Source: Lucinisca nassula (lineage: Eukaryota > Mollusca > Bivalvia > Lucinida > Lucinidae). Taken from it: a DNA stretch of 64,000 nt. The notes beneath the pieces were generated by a model, which worked only from the letters and a program-made list of their open reading frames with translations, did no database searches and was not told the origin of the DNA. The DNA is taken from the NCBI GenBank assembly GCA_963580285.1, contig OY757016.1, forward strand, positions 42,175,124 through 42,239,123. The letters are read 5' to 3'. Position numbers and translations under genes: made by a program. Positions within the stretch are counted from its first letter, which is position 1. The number at the start of each line of letters is the position of its first letter. Below, one piece after another: positions 20,976 to 31,527 of the stretch.

Positions 20976-21360
20976 ATAAAAATAAAAAATGAGTTCCTTT
21001 AAGAGCAATGAAAACATTCATAAGAAAGAAGATGGATCATACTACGTAGTTTCGGCTAATAAATAAAAATAAAAAATGAGTTCCTTTAAGAGCAATGGAA
21101 ACATTCATAAGAAAGAAGATGGGTCATACTACGTAGTTTCGGCTAATAAAGCCTCATCAGTGACCCTGTAATGATCCGGCAAAGAAAGCCAGAGGAAACC
21201 TACTGCAATTTTGCGAATTTCGAATAGGCAGTCGATTCAAAGACTGATATAAATCAAAATGGGGTCCAAATAATTAAAAACATGTCTAGAATATGAGTCC
21301 AAACCAATAATTATTTCCGATTTCTCAGAATATTTACGCTGATCTCAAAGGACCAAAGTA
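20976..21360 (-). mobile_element. Hammerhead retrozyme-like repeat D, 1.3 units, left of the LINE
   Basis: A truncated unit (20976-21061) lacks half of the ribozyme and is followed by a longer unit (21062-21360) with an intact hammerhead. The unit stops at GGACCAAAGTA, where the LINE begins. The missing part of the unit resumes at 35691 after the LINE. Uninterrupted units at 35.8-36.1, 52.4-52.7 and 61.9-62.7 kb give the empty-site sequence. Confidence 0.85.
21121..21166 (-). ncRNA. Type I hammerhead ribozyme, copy D1b (intact)
   Basis: On the minus strand: stem I GGGTCA, core CTGATGA, stem II GGC...GCC with a 7-nt loop, core GAAA, stem III ACT/AGT closing an ACGT loop, cleavage triplet GTA, then the other stem I strand TGACCC. 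All invariant core bases are present and all three stems pair. The short stem III is typical of hammerheads in metazoan retrozymes and Penelope-like elements, which are thought to act through dimers. Confidence 0.92.
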
Positions 21361-21480
21361 TACTGATTAGCCCTTTGTAGTTGTCAGTGTGCTGGCTGTG
21401 ACAAACTCGGAATCAGGATTGTTGCTTGATACCCATAAAAAATCATTAGAAATCATCAAATCACTATCCGGTATATTAAA

Positions 21481-21801
21481 ATGAAGGTCTCCCTGTTTCC
21501 CATGGTCTTAATTCTTGCGTTCACTCTTTGGAAAACAACTTACAGAATGCATCCAGATGATGGAAATCAGGAGTGCAAGATTACAAATAAGGAGAGCAGT
21601 AGTAGAATTTCCCAGTACTTGGCATTTACAAGGAAGAATGGGAACAGAAGGTGTTCGGAGGGCTTGCAAAACTTCAAGTCCTCACGCGGTACAAACTTGG
21701 CTTTACTTCTAATCTTGGCCGGAGACATTGAAACTAACCCCGGCCCAAGGTTTCACTGCGGACTCTGCAAAAATATTGCAAAGGTTCCGAGAAATGGATA
21801 G
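21481..21801 (+). pseudogene. LINE ORF start with 2A-like motif
   Basis: The ORF opens MKVSLFPMVLILAFTLW, a hydrophobic leader, and reaches LLLILAGDIETNPGP at about residues 75-89. D-I-E-T-N-P-G-P fits the D-x-E-x-N-P-G-P 2A ribosome-skipping motif, known in CR1-type and trypanosome LINEs and in sea urchin elements, where some 2As double as signal sequences. Just after it begins a Cys-rich PHD finger (CGLC), where a one-base frameshift near 21770 breaks the frame. Confidence 0.85.
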
Positions 21802-22088
21802 AATGTGAGGACTGTAACAAGCGCTTTCACTCCTCATGTTCTGATTTGGATAACAGTCAATTGTTAGAAATTGAATCTAGAGCTGGAACTTGGTATTGCA
21901 AAGACTGCAAAGCTGATTGTGGTCTTTGCAGTGGTGCTGTCCTTAATGGCCACAAAGCCGTTCAGTGTGATCAATGTGAAATGTGGATACACACTGAATG
22001 TTCCTTCATTTCAGATGCAGAATGTGGTACTTTGGTAAATTCAAGCTGCTACTGGGTATGTCCAAAATGTGAGATCTGTAACTTTTAA
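21760..22088 (+). pseudogene. LINE tandem PHD-type zinc fingers
   Basis: In the frame after the shift: WIECEDCNKRFHSSC, WYCKDC, then CGLCSGAVL, VQCDQCEMWIHTEC and WVCPKCEIC. The Cys4-His-Cys3 spacing is that of two consecutive PHD fingers. PHD fingers in LINE leaders occur in several CR1/L2-like families. Confidence 0.85.
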
Positions 22089-22142
22089 GACTCCTTCTTT
22101 GATGAATATGTAGAACTGAGTAAGCCAAACAGGTTTGAACCT

Positions 22143-22390
22143 ATGTCAGAGGATAAGAGAGGCAAATCTTCGACTGCTGATGAAACTAAGACACATTTTG
22201 TGAAAGGTTTGAAACTTTGCAGTATAAACATAAATGGAATTAGAGGAAAAATTCTTGAACTTTTAGCTTTCCTCGATACATCTCAGCCTCATATTGTTGC
22301 TATTCAGGAAACAAAGATTGACAGTTCAATTACTACATCTGATCTTTTTCCTGAAACTTGTCAGTACTGTGTCTACAGAAAAGATAGGAA
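22143..22390 (+). pseudogene. LINE APE endonuclease, N-terminal part
   Basis: LKLCSININGIRGK (catalytic Asn) and HIVAIQETKID (catalytic Glu) are the first two APE motifs. The frame is cut at about 22390 by the Penelope-like insertion. Apparent codons after VYRKDR belong to that insertion. Confidence 0.9.
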
Positions 22391-24169
22391 AAGTAGAAGT
22401 AAAACAAAGATCAGGAATCGATACAATTAACTTACTCCACCCATCAATAACACCAAAGGGAAAGAAACACAAACATTAAGCGACCAGACCATAATGGAAA
22501 CATAGACAAAGGAAGGCCATAAGGACAGTTACTTTCCCACAAAATGGCCATATGGCCATCCAAAATAAAAAGACACAAGTGATACACACAGTAAGAAACA
22601 AACAACACCATAGATAAACCACCACAGAAGAACCGCCTTGGAAAGGTCAGTGGAATGATTTCCACTGGGGGGCTTAAATCGATTTTACGTGGCCACAATC
22701 CTCACCCTTACTTCCGTCGCGATTTAGACAAATAATTTGTTCAGTCCGCATGAAGGCCTCCTAACTGATCAGTGCAACATCTCCGTGAACACAAAAAATC
22801 AAAGAACCACAGAGGTGAGACAACGGTGAGGACTCGACAGCAAGAAACCACTGAAATGCTGGAGCAAAAGAACACCAACAGTTAGACTCCGATAGGCCCG
22901 ACCAGAGACTGAGCATCAGGCACCAACCAACATTACCTTGAATTAGATCTCTCTAATTCTCAATAAGCCTTTACGTTGGAGCCGTCATAGAATCTGAGGC
23001 CTGACCCACCGGCGTGCAATTAAAGAGGGAAGCAAAGTTGCCAACCGTGACTGGGTTAACTACCATGCATGCAGTCTGTCGTATAACATCCATGTTGTAC
23101 CCAATCTTTTTATATCGAAGAATGATTTTACGAAATTGGGTGCTGAAGTCATTGCGGTTATATATTTTTCTGAATTTATATACTAAGTCACCATAAAATT
23201 CGGGTTCCGATAGACCTTGTTGCAGAAGAGATTTAAGTCCAATATTGAATTTTGAAATTAAATCAGAATGGCGTCTATAAAATTTTGAAAAGGCTTTGCG
23301 TAGTTTATGGTACCGATAACCCTGATTAAGGAGTTTAGCCGTTAATAATTTATTACGAGTGTTGAAGTCATTTACATGACTACACACTCTAGCAAAGCGA
23401 ATTAATTGCGAAATATAAACGCCATAGGATGGCGCACGAGGAACATCACCATCCAAAAAAGGAAAATTTACAATCTCAAAATCAAAGTCATCGCGTTTAT
23501 CATAAATTTTGCAAGAAACAAATCCATCTACAATAGATAGATGTAAATCCAAAAACGGGGCCTCGGTATCAGAAGAATTTGCTTTATTTAACTGAAGTTC
23601 TGGGGGGTAAATCTGACTGATCAAACCATCGAAATAGGTGTTATCAATATTTAATAAATCATCTAAATATCTAGAAGTGGAGCTAAAAGCTTCAATAATT
23701 TCAGATTGGTTATCAATGGAAAGCGACAACATGAAGTCTATTTCATAACAATACAAGAACAGATCAGCCACAAGAGGTGCGCAATTCGTACCCATCGGAA
23801 TACCCACAATTTGTCTAAATAACTTAGTACAGAATCTAATATAAATATTGTCAAGTAGAAAGGTGAGGGCATCACACACTTTCTGACATGACCAAAGTGT
23901 ATAATTCTTATGCTCTTTGGAAGTGAAAAATACATTTCTGACATTACATGCAAGATAGAGAGAATCTTCTCTGTGAAAAGCCCATTCATTAAATCATTAA
24001 GCTTTTCTTTTATAAGATTATGAGGAAGTGTAGTGTAAAGAGTGGTAAGTAGACAGACTTGAAGCACGAAAATGTCTGGATTTCAATTTATTTAAAACCT
24101 CATTCGATTTTTTTATAGACCAAAACAGATTTCTTCCTGATCTTTCAAAGACTTTATCACACTATTTAT
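22391..24169 (-). mobile_element. Penelope-like retroelement, 5'-truncated, inserted in LINE endonuclease
   Basis: Read on the minus strand: partial reverse transcriptase (24169-22971), then a 560-bp 3' region ending GTATCGATTCCTGATC...TTCTACTTT at 22391. The 3' region alone recurs more than ten times in the window (the B fragments below), as expected for an element that is frequently 5'-truncated. LINE coding resumes at 24170 with AACTCTCATGG. Confidence 0.8.
22971..24169 (-). pseudogene. Penelope-like reverse transcriptase, frameshifted
   Basis: The frame from 23879 to 22971 (302 codons) has GIPMGTNCAPLVADLF, the catalytic TSRYLDDLLNI box near residue 70, FLDLHLSIVDG, KIYDKRDDFDFEIVNFPF and SYGVYISQLIRFARVC. 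Upstream, the piece with TTLYTTLPHNLIKEKL lies in another frame, so a frameshift near 24000 breaks the RT. I see no GIY-YIG endonuclease downstream. The assignment to Penelope-like elements rests on motif style and is not certain; a clade with an N-terminal or no endonuclease would fit. Confidence 0.75.
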
Positions 24170-24948
24170 AACTCTCATGGCGGTGGGGTGATGTTGCTCA
24201 TTCATAGAGACATCCCTCACATGCCTTTCATGGAATTGGAAAATGGCACCGAATCGGTCTGGGTTAAGGTTTTTGCAAATAAAACTTCCCACTTCGTAGC
24301 AAGTTGGTATCGACCACCAAATGGTACGATCGAAAACTTCCAGTTGTTTAAAGACCAACTGGATTGCATCAAATCGCAGCATAAGGGTAAAAAACTCCCG
24401 GCTGTACATGTTCTAGGTGACCTCAACCTCAGAGGCATTGCTTGGCCCGACAGGCTCAGCAAACAAGGCACAATGCTGAGTCAGTCGGAAGGACAAATAT
24501 TAATTGATATTTCATGGCCTTCAACAAATTGTTAACTTCCCCACTCGTGATAAGAACACATTGGATCTGATCCTTACAACTTTGCCAGGACAATTCGAAG
24601 ACATTCATTCCCCAGATAAACTAAGTGACCACGATATTGTCTCCGGATATTTAAAAATTCACATCCCACCAATAAAGAAACCTCGGAGGAAGGTGTTCTC
24701 ATATCAGAAAGGTGACTATGAAACTATGAGGAAGGACGCACTCAGATTTGCAAAGGAGAAATACTTTAATGGTCATTCTGATGCTCGGTCTGTACAGGAG
24801 AATTTTGATTTGATAACTTATTTCATTCATACTTCAGCCGAAAATCATATCCCCTCAAAAACTAGTAGGTCTGTATCTTCTATTCCCTGGATCACTCCAG
24901 AGATAAGGAGAAAAATTCGCAGAAGGAATAAGATTCATGCAAAGGCAA
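24170..24948 (+). pseudogene. LINE APE endonuclease, C-terminal part
   Basis: HGGGVMLLIHRDIP, ASWYRPPN, VHVLGDLNLRGIAWP and, after a frameshift near 24510, NFPTRDKNTLDLILT and KLSDHDIVSGYL (final SDH motif). Catalytic residues D, N and H are present. It continues as a basic linker to KIHAKAN, where element E2 interrupts. Confidence 0.9.
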
Positions 24949-25009
24949 ACAAGAGGCCCAAGAGGGCCTGTCGCTCCACCGGCTAACTTCAAACAATTGT
25001 CATATTTAT

Positions 25010-25236
25010 TACATTAACCAATGGTATACTAGTGGACTCTTCTATTGCTATATGTTGGACCAGTCCATTTGTCATATAAGGGGTGTCAGGCCTATTTTTT
25101 TTCTATTTTTGATGGAAAATTCTGTTAGCAAATAGTGCAGGCCCTGATCAGACATGGTGTTCTGTGGGGTCTGATCTGGGCCAGCACTGTTTGCCAAGGT
25201 ACCCATTTAGGATTTTCCCGCATGCAATGGGTAAAA
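25010..25236. mobile_element. piggyBac-type P-family MITE nested in E2
   Basis: Paralogue of 3178-3385: ATTAACCAATGG start, GCAATGGGTAA end, shared CATATAAGGGGTGTCAGGCC segment and central hairpin. Confidence 0.65.
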
Positions 25237-26834
25237 AAAGAAACAAGTGATCCACCCAAGGAATGTCCATTCTATATTTTTTGGACCCCAGAGCTATGGT
25301 TGGCAGGATTTATGTGAGTGACCATTTGGCATTGCTCCGTTCTAAATATCTAAAGCTCTGGGCCTTATGGTTTCAGAGAAGAAGACTTTTTTTAAGTTTT
25401 TCCTAGTATAAGTCTATGGGAACTAATATGCCTCTGGGCGTGACCAATTTTTTACCCCAGGGGCATTGTTGGCAGGATTTATTTGAGTGACCACTTGACG
25501 TTGCTGCATACTTAATATCTAAGCTCTGGGCACTGATGGTTTCAGAGAAGATTTTTGTCAGTTTTTCCCAGTATAAGTCTATGGGAGCTTATGGGCCTCA
25601 GGGTGTGGTCAATTTGGACCCCAGGGGCATAGTTGGCAGGATTTATGCAGATGAATACTTCAAGTTGCTACATACTAAGCTCTTGGCCTTATGGTTTCAG
25701 AGGAGAAAAGTTTCAAGATTTTGTCATTATTAGTCTGTGGGAGCTACTAAGCACCGGGGCGTTGCCAATTTGGACTCAAGAGTCATAGTTCGCAGGACTT
25801 AGTAGGTGACCACATAACTTTGCTACATACTACAGTTCAACCTGTATTAAGCAAGTGCCTAAGGGATAGTCAAAATATGCTTGCTTAAGACAGGTTCTTG
25901 CTTAATACAGGTGAAATTTAACACATCTGCCTTTCTTGGGAACTGAATGCCTGCTTGCTTAAGACAGGTTGCTTGCTTAATAGAGGTGGCCACTAAGACA
26001 GGTTTTACTGTAAATGTCTTAGCTTTAGGCTTTATGGTTTTAGAGAAGAAGTTTTTCCGTTTATTGGTCTATGGAAGCTTATGAGCCAAAGGTGGTGGCC
26101 ATGGCGGCCATGTTTTTTGTCTGATCAAAATTTCTTCAATGAATCTGACAATGGTAGACACAAGGAACATTCATGAAAATTAAGAACGAAATCCATTTAG
26201 CGGTTTTGGAGGAGAAGATTAAAAAAAAAAAAGATCCCTTTATGAGTCTATGGAAGCTAATTAGCCAATGGGCGTGTCCATGGCGGCCAGTTTTTTTGTC
26301 TGATCAAAATTGCTTCAAGGAATCTGACAGAGGTCCACCCAAGGAACATTCATGCAAAGTAAGAATGAAATCCATTACGTTGAGCGGTTTTTGAGGAGAA
26401 TGTTTTTAAAACTTTTCCCCATATAAGTCTTTGAAAGCTAATGAGCCAAGGGGCATGGCCATGGCAGTCATGTGGGGCATGGCCATGGTGGCCATGTTTT
26501 TTGCCTGATCCGAATTTCTTCAAGGAATCTGACAGAGGTCCACCCAAGGAACATTCATGCAAAATAAGAATAAAATCCATTGAGCGGTTTTGGAGGAGAA
26601 GATTTTTAAATATTTTTTTTTTGCTTCCGATGCCATTTTGTTCTGCATGTAACAAAATTCTTTGAAGGAATTCAGAAGAGGACTATGTGAGAAACATTCC
26701 TGTGAAGTTTGGTTACAATCGACCGAGTAGTTAAGGAGGAAATGTTTAAAGAAAAAAGTTAACGCACGGATGCACAACCGCACAGACGCACAACAGACAC
26801 AGGGCCATGTAACATATAACATAAGACCCACCGG

Positions 26835-26857
26835 TCTTTGGCCAGAGGAGCTAAAAA
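26835..26857 (+). other. Internal 3' terminus inside E2
   Basis: CGGTCTTTGGCCAGAGGAGC followed by TAAAAAA, preceded by a GCACGGATGCACAACCGCAC tract, mirrors the outer 3' end at 30912-30934. It may be an older terminus bypassed during transposition, or the end of a separate, merged copy. Confidence 0.55.
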
Positions 26858-27869
26858 ATGAACAGATTTATGTTTTCATTTCTTTATTTATTTATTTTTT
26901 CCTTTCCACCGTCGGATTCGGTATGCCTCCCTTTTCAACTAAGCCATTTTAACCCTCAGGGATCTGGAGAACTGTTGACACTGTAGTATAATTAGGTCTA
27001 ATAAATCAACCTCCCTCAGTATTTTGAATTTATTTTGAAACATCAAGTCGTATAAATAGAGTTTGTGTTGAAAACATCAGTTCTATCACCAGTGTGATGG
27101 GCATGTGAAATTTCTGATGTTTTGAATTTTAGAATGACAATTTGTAGGTGGACCTCTATAGATATGTGATAGTCAGCAAAATTGGAGGAGATTAATTCAG
27201 ATACAGGAAGGTACTTTTAAATAAATAAATAATTAAATAAACAAGAACTTTTGAAGAAGAGAAGACTTTTTAACATTACACTACATGTTATATAGTGAAA
27301 ATAAACCCCGCCCACTGCAGCCATGTTTTATGTCGGATCAAAATGTCTTCAAGGAATCTGACAGAGGTCCACCCAAGGAACATGCATGCCAAATAACTAT
27401 GAAATAAAACAAGAACTTTTGCAGAAAATATTTTCAGCATTACACTATATGTTATATAGTGAAAATAAGCCTCGCCCATGGCGGCCATGTTTTTTTGTAA
27501 GATCAAATTTTTTTCAAGGAATCTGACAACAGTCCACCCAAGGACAATTCATGCAAATTACAATGAAATCCCACAAGTACTTTTGCAGAAAATGATTTTT
27601 TAGCATTACGTTATATGTTAAATAGTGAAAATAAGCCCCGCCCATGGCGGCCATGTTTTTTGTCGGATCAAAATTTCTTCAAGGAATCTAAGAGGTCCAC
27701 CCAAGGAACATTCATGCAAAATAAAAACAAGGCATCGCATGCGATACAAATCCCCTCGCACTAGACAACTTCGTGTGTGGAAAACACTGAAATGGCAAAA
27801 GTCCAACTTGCTTGAGATATTATCATGTGCAACATTTGTGTAAAGTTTGTTTAAAAATCCTCCAATAAA

Positions 27870-29840
27870 TGTACATTCTAGAGTGATGACGTTTCTCTAA
27901 AAATAGCCATAGTGACCTTGACTTGAGGCCATGACCACGAAAGTAGATCTTGCTCAAGATATTATCATAAGCATCTTTTGTGTGAAGTTATATTAAAATC
28001 TGTTAATAAATGTAGGCGGTAGAGCGATGAGAAAGTTTTTCTAAAGATAGCCACAGTGACCTTGACTTTGAGGTCATGACCTTGAAAGTCGAAGAAAGTC
28101 GAGATATTATCATAAGAAACATTTGTGTGAAGTTCTATTACAATCCATCATTAAATGTAGGCGCTAGAGCGATGACAAAGTTTTTCTAAAAATAGCCACA
28201 GTGACCTTGACCTTGAAAGTCTAAATAGCTCGAGATATTGTCATAAGGAACATTTTTGTGAAGTTATATTGAAATTTGTGAAAAAATGTAGTCACTAGAG
28301 CAATGACAAAGTTTTTCTAAAAATAGCCACAGTGACCTTGACCTTGAAAGTCAAACTCGCTCGAGGTATTGTCATAAGGAACATTTGTGTGAAGTTATAT
28401 TGAAATGGATGAAATATTAGCGCTAGAGCCATGACAAAGTTTTTCTAAAAATAGCCACAGTGACCTTGACCTTGAAAGTGGAACTCACTAGAGATATTGT
28501 TATATGGACATTTGTGTGAAGTAATATTGAAATTGGTGAAAAAAATGTAAGCGCTAGAGCAATGACAAAGTTTTTCTAAAAATAGCCACAGTGACCTTGA
28601 ACTTGAAAGTCAAACTCGTTCGAGGTATTGTCATAAGCAACATTTGTGTGAAGTTATATTGAAATCAGTGAAGAAATGTAGGCGCTAGGGCGATAACAAA
28701 GTTTTCTTAAAACAGCCATAGTGACCTTGACCTTGAAAGTCGAAATGGTGAGATATTGTCATAAGGAACATTTGTGTGAAGTTATATTGAAATCGATGAA
28801 GAAATGTAAGCGCTAGAGGGATGACGAAGTTTTTCTAAAAATAGACACAGTGACCTTGACATTGAAAGTGGAACTCGCTAGAGATATTGTCATAAGGAAC
28901 ATTTGTATGAAGTTATATTGAAATTGGTGAAGAAATGTAAACACTAGAGCGATGACAAAGTTTTTCTAAAAAATAGCCACAGTGACCTTGACCTTGACCT
29001 TGAGGCCTTGACATTGATAGTCGAACCCGCTTGAGATATTGTCATAAGGAACATTTGTGTGAAGTTATATTGAAATCAGTGAAGAAATATAGGCGATAGA
29101 GCGATGACAAATGTTTTTTTCTAAAAATAGCCACAGTGACCCTGACCTTGAGGCCATGAGTTGGAAAGTCAAACCCGCTGGAGATATTTTTAAAAGGAAC
29201 ATTTGTGTGAAGTTATATTGAAATTGGTGAAGAAATGTAGGCGCTAGAGCGATGAAAATGTTTTTCTAAAAATAGCCACAGTGACCTTGACCTTGAGGTC
29301 ATGACCTTGAAAGTCCAACTCGCTCAAGATATTGTCATAAGGAACATTTGTGTGAAGTTATATTGAAATCAGTGAAGAAATGTAGGAGCTAGAGCGATGA
29401 CAAAGTTTTTCTAAAAATAGCCACTGTGACCTTGACCTTGAAGCCATGACCTTGAAAGTGGAACGCGCTCAAGATATTTTTATAAGGATCATTTGTGTGA
29501 AGTAATATTGAAATTGGTGAAGAAATGTAAGCGCTAGAGCGATGACAATGTTTTTCTAAAAATAGCCACAGTGACCTTGACCTTGAGGTCATGACCTTGA
29601 AAGTCAAACTCGCTCGAGATATTTTTATAAGGATCATTTGTTTGAAATAATATTGAAATTGGGGGAGAAATGTAGGCGCTAGAGCCATGACAAAGTTTTT
29701 CAAAAAATAGCCAGAGTGACCTTGACCTTGAGGTCATGACCTTGAAAGTCGATCTTGCTCCAGATATTGTCGTAAGGAACGTTTGTGTGAAGTTATATTA
29801 AAATCGGTCAAGAAATGTAGGGGCTAGAGCGATGACAAAA
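27870..29840 (+). repeat. About 130-bp tandem array inside E3, about 15 units
   Basis: The unit contains GCTAGAGCGATGACAAAG, TTTTTCTAAAAATAGCCACA, GTGACCTTGACCTTGAAAGT and AACATTTGTGTGAAGTTATA. Units vary from about 125 to 150 bp because the GACCTTGA block is repeated one to three times. Confidence 0.92.
28071..29742. promoter_or_regulatory. Clustered nuclear-receptor-type half-sites in E3 array
   Basis: The perfect palindrome AGGTCATGACCT occurs at 28071-28082, 29296-29307, 29586-29597 and 29731-29742. Most units also carry TGACCTTGACCTTGA, which on the minus strand gives overlapping TCAAGGTCA extended half-sites (the ERR/NR5A consensus). Sequence match only; function is not shown. Confidence 0.45.
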
Positions 29841-29999
29841 GTACGTACGTACGTATGTGGCACCAGAGCGATGACAAAAGCACGTATGTACGTGGCGCTA
29901 GAGCGATGACAAATGTACGTACTTACGTACGTACGTACGGGACAAATGCTATATCCCCGCTCACAACTATGTTGTGCGAGGGGATAATGAAATCCAACA

Positions 30000-30830
30000 G
30001 GTGGGTTTGGAGGAGAAGATGTTTAAAGATTTTTAATTTTTTGTGTGGTTTTGTTGCCATGGCAACCAGAGTTCTGGGTGTAACAAAATTCTTTGAAGGA
30101 ATTTAGAAGAGGACTAAGTAAGGAACATTCCTGTGAAGTTTGGTTACAATTGGCCCAGTAGTTTAGGAGGAGAAGATGTTTTAGCATTACACTATATGTT
30201 AAATAGGGAAAATAAGCCCCGCCCATGGCGGCCATGTTTTTTGTCGGATCAAAATTTCTTCAAGGAATCTGAAAGGGGTCCACCCAAGGAACATTCATGC
30301 AAAATAAAAATGAAATCCAACAGGTGGTTTTGGAGGAGAAGATTTTTAAAGATTTTTAATATTTTGTGTTGTTTTGTTGCCATGGCAACCAGAGTTCTGG
30401 GTGTAACAAAATTCTATGAAGGAATTTAGAAGAGGACTAAGTAAGGAACATTCCTGTGAAGTTTGGTTACAATGGGCCCAATAGTTTAGGAGGAGAAGAT
30501 GTTTTAGCATTACACTATATGTTAAATAGGGAAAATAAGCCCCGCCCATGGCGGCCATGTTTTTTGTCGGATCAAAATTTCTTCAAGGAATCTGAAAGAG
30601 GTCAACCCAAGGAACAGTCATGCAAAATAAAAATGAAATCCAACAGGTGGTTTTGGAGGAGAAGATTTTTAAAGATTTTTATTTTATTTTTTTTTGGTTT
30701 TGTTGCCATGGCAACCAGAGTTCTGGGTGTAACAAAATTCTTTGAAGGAATTTAGAAGAGGACTATGTAAGGAACATTCCTGTGAAGTTTGGTTACAATT
30801 GGCCCAGTAGTTTAGGAGGAGAAGATGTTT
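30000..30830 (+). repeat. About 323-bp tandem repeat inside E2, about 2.6 units
   Basis: Units share TTGCCATGGCAACCAGAGTT, TGTAACAAAATTC, GGCGGCCATGTTTTTTGTC and AACAGGTGGTTTTGGAGGAG. By eye they are close to identical, so duplication is recent. Confidence 0.9.
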
Positions 30831-30934
30831 AAAGAAAAAGTTAACGCACGGACGCACGGACGCACGACCGCACGGACGCACGACGGACACAGGGCCATGA
30901 CAATAGCCCCGCTGGCCTTCGCCAGTGGAGCTAA

Positions 30935-31527
30935 AAAGACGGGAAGTGGTAAACTCCGGACAAAATTTGAAAACTTGAGACGTGAAATCAAGACTGATAT
31001 AAAAAATCAGCATGATTTGTATGTGAATAACTTGGTAGGTGATGTAAAGGCAAATCCCAGAGACTTCTACAGATATATCAATAGCCAGAAGAAAGACAGG
31101 CAAGGTATCCCGCCCCTAAATAAAAGAGGAGGGAACGGGGTTGCTGAATCAGACTCTGAAAGGGCAGAGGAACTAGTTGGCCAATTCAATGATGCGTTTA
31201 ATAAAACAGTTCACGGAGGTTCCATTGACTGGAAGATCGGCCCAATTCATGAATAATATTGTTGTGACAGCTGCAGGAGTGATCAAGTTACTTCGAGGCT
31301 TAAACCCCAGTAAGGCCTAAGGACATGATGCGCTTCACCCTAGAGTCCTGAAGGAACTAGCAAATGAGTTGGGTCCAGTTTTTGCACACTTGTTTCAACA
31401 GTCTCTTGATACGGGTGAAATCCCCAAAGAATGGGTCTTAGCAAACATCTGCCCACTCTTCAAAAAAGGAGATAGGGCTCTTGCCCGTAATTATCGCGCT
31501 GTGTCTCTGACTTGTGTTCTGTGTAAA
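30935..31527 (+). pseudogene. LINE linker and reverse transcriptase N-terminus
   Basis: KTGSGKLRTKFENLRREIK, DFYRYINSQKK and SERAEELVGQFNDAF form the linker. After a stop near 31255 and a frame change come LGPVFAHLFQQSLDTGEIP, WVLANICPLFKKGD and NYRAVSLTCVLCK of the RT fingers. An in-frame TAA lies at 31318-31320. The frame is cut after VLCK at 31527 by element E4. Confidence 0.88.

Larger units (their letters stand above)
27727..29986 (+). mobile_element. ATIR/hairpin element E3, nested in E2
   Basis: Starts ACAAGG at 27727, perfect palindrome ATCGCATGCGAT (27734-27745), left ATIR ATCCCCTCGCAC (27750-27761). The interior is a tandem array of about 130 bp, then a (TACG)n tract (29842-29940). 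It ends with a hairpin CACAAC-TAT-GTTGTG overlapping the right ATIR GTGCGAGGGGAT (29974-29985), a perfect complement. Flanks ATGCAAAATAAAA and ATGAAATCCAACAGG are contiguous in the uninterrupted paralogue at 30296-30323, so the ends are defined to within a base or two and there is no long target duplication. Confidence 0.82.
24949..30934 (+). mobile_element. ATIR/hairpin element E2, 6 kb, inserted in LINE
   Basis: Starts ACAAG at 24949, palindrome AGGCCC-AAGA-GGGCCT (24954-24969), left ATIR GCTCCACCGGC (24973-24983). It ends with hairpin CTGGC-CTTC-GCCAG (30912-30925), right ATIR GCCAGTGGAGC (30921-30931, 10 of 11 complementary to the left) and GAGCTAA. The interior consists of decayed 300-bp repeats (GGTCCACCCAAGGAACATTC, GGCGGCCATGTTTTTTGTC) and a (CACGGACG)n tract before the 3' hairpin. 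A second, similar 3' end lies inside at 26835-26855. Contains nested MITE 25010-25236 and element E3. Confidence 0.72.

Noticed and set aside
28071..29742. E3 array as a demonstrated hormone-response enhancer
   Set aside because: Only consensus matches are seen; repeats of GACCTTGA produce them automatically, so no function can be claimed from sequence.
29389..31103. Several 70-140-codon ORFs in the E2/E3 arrays
   Set aside because: They repeat with the array, differ by frame and show no protein-like constraint.
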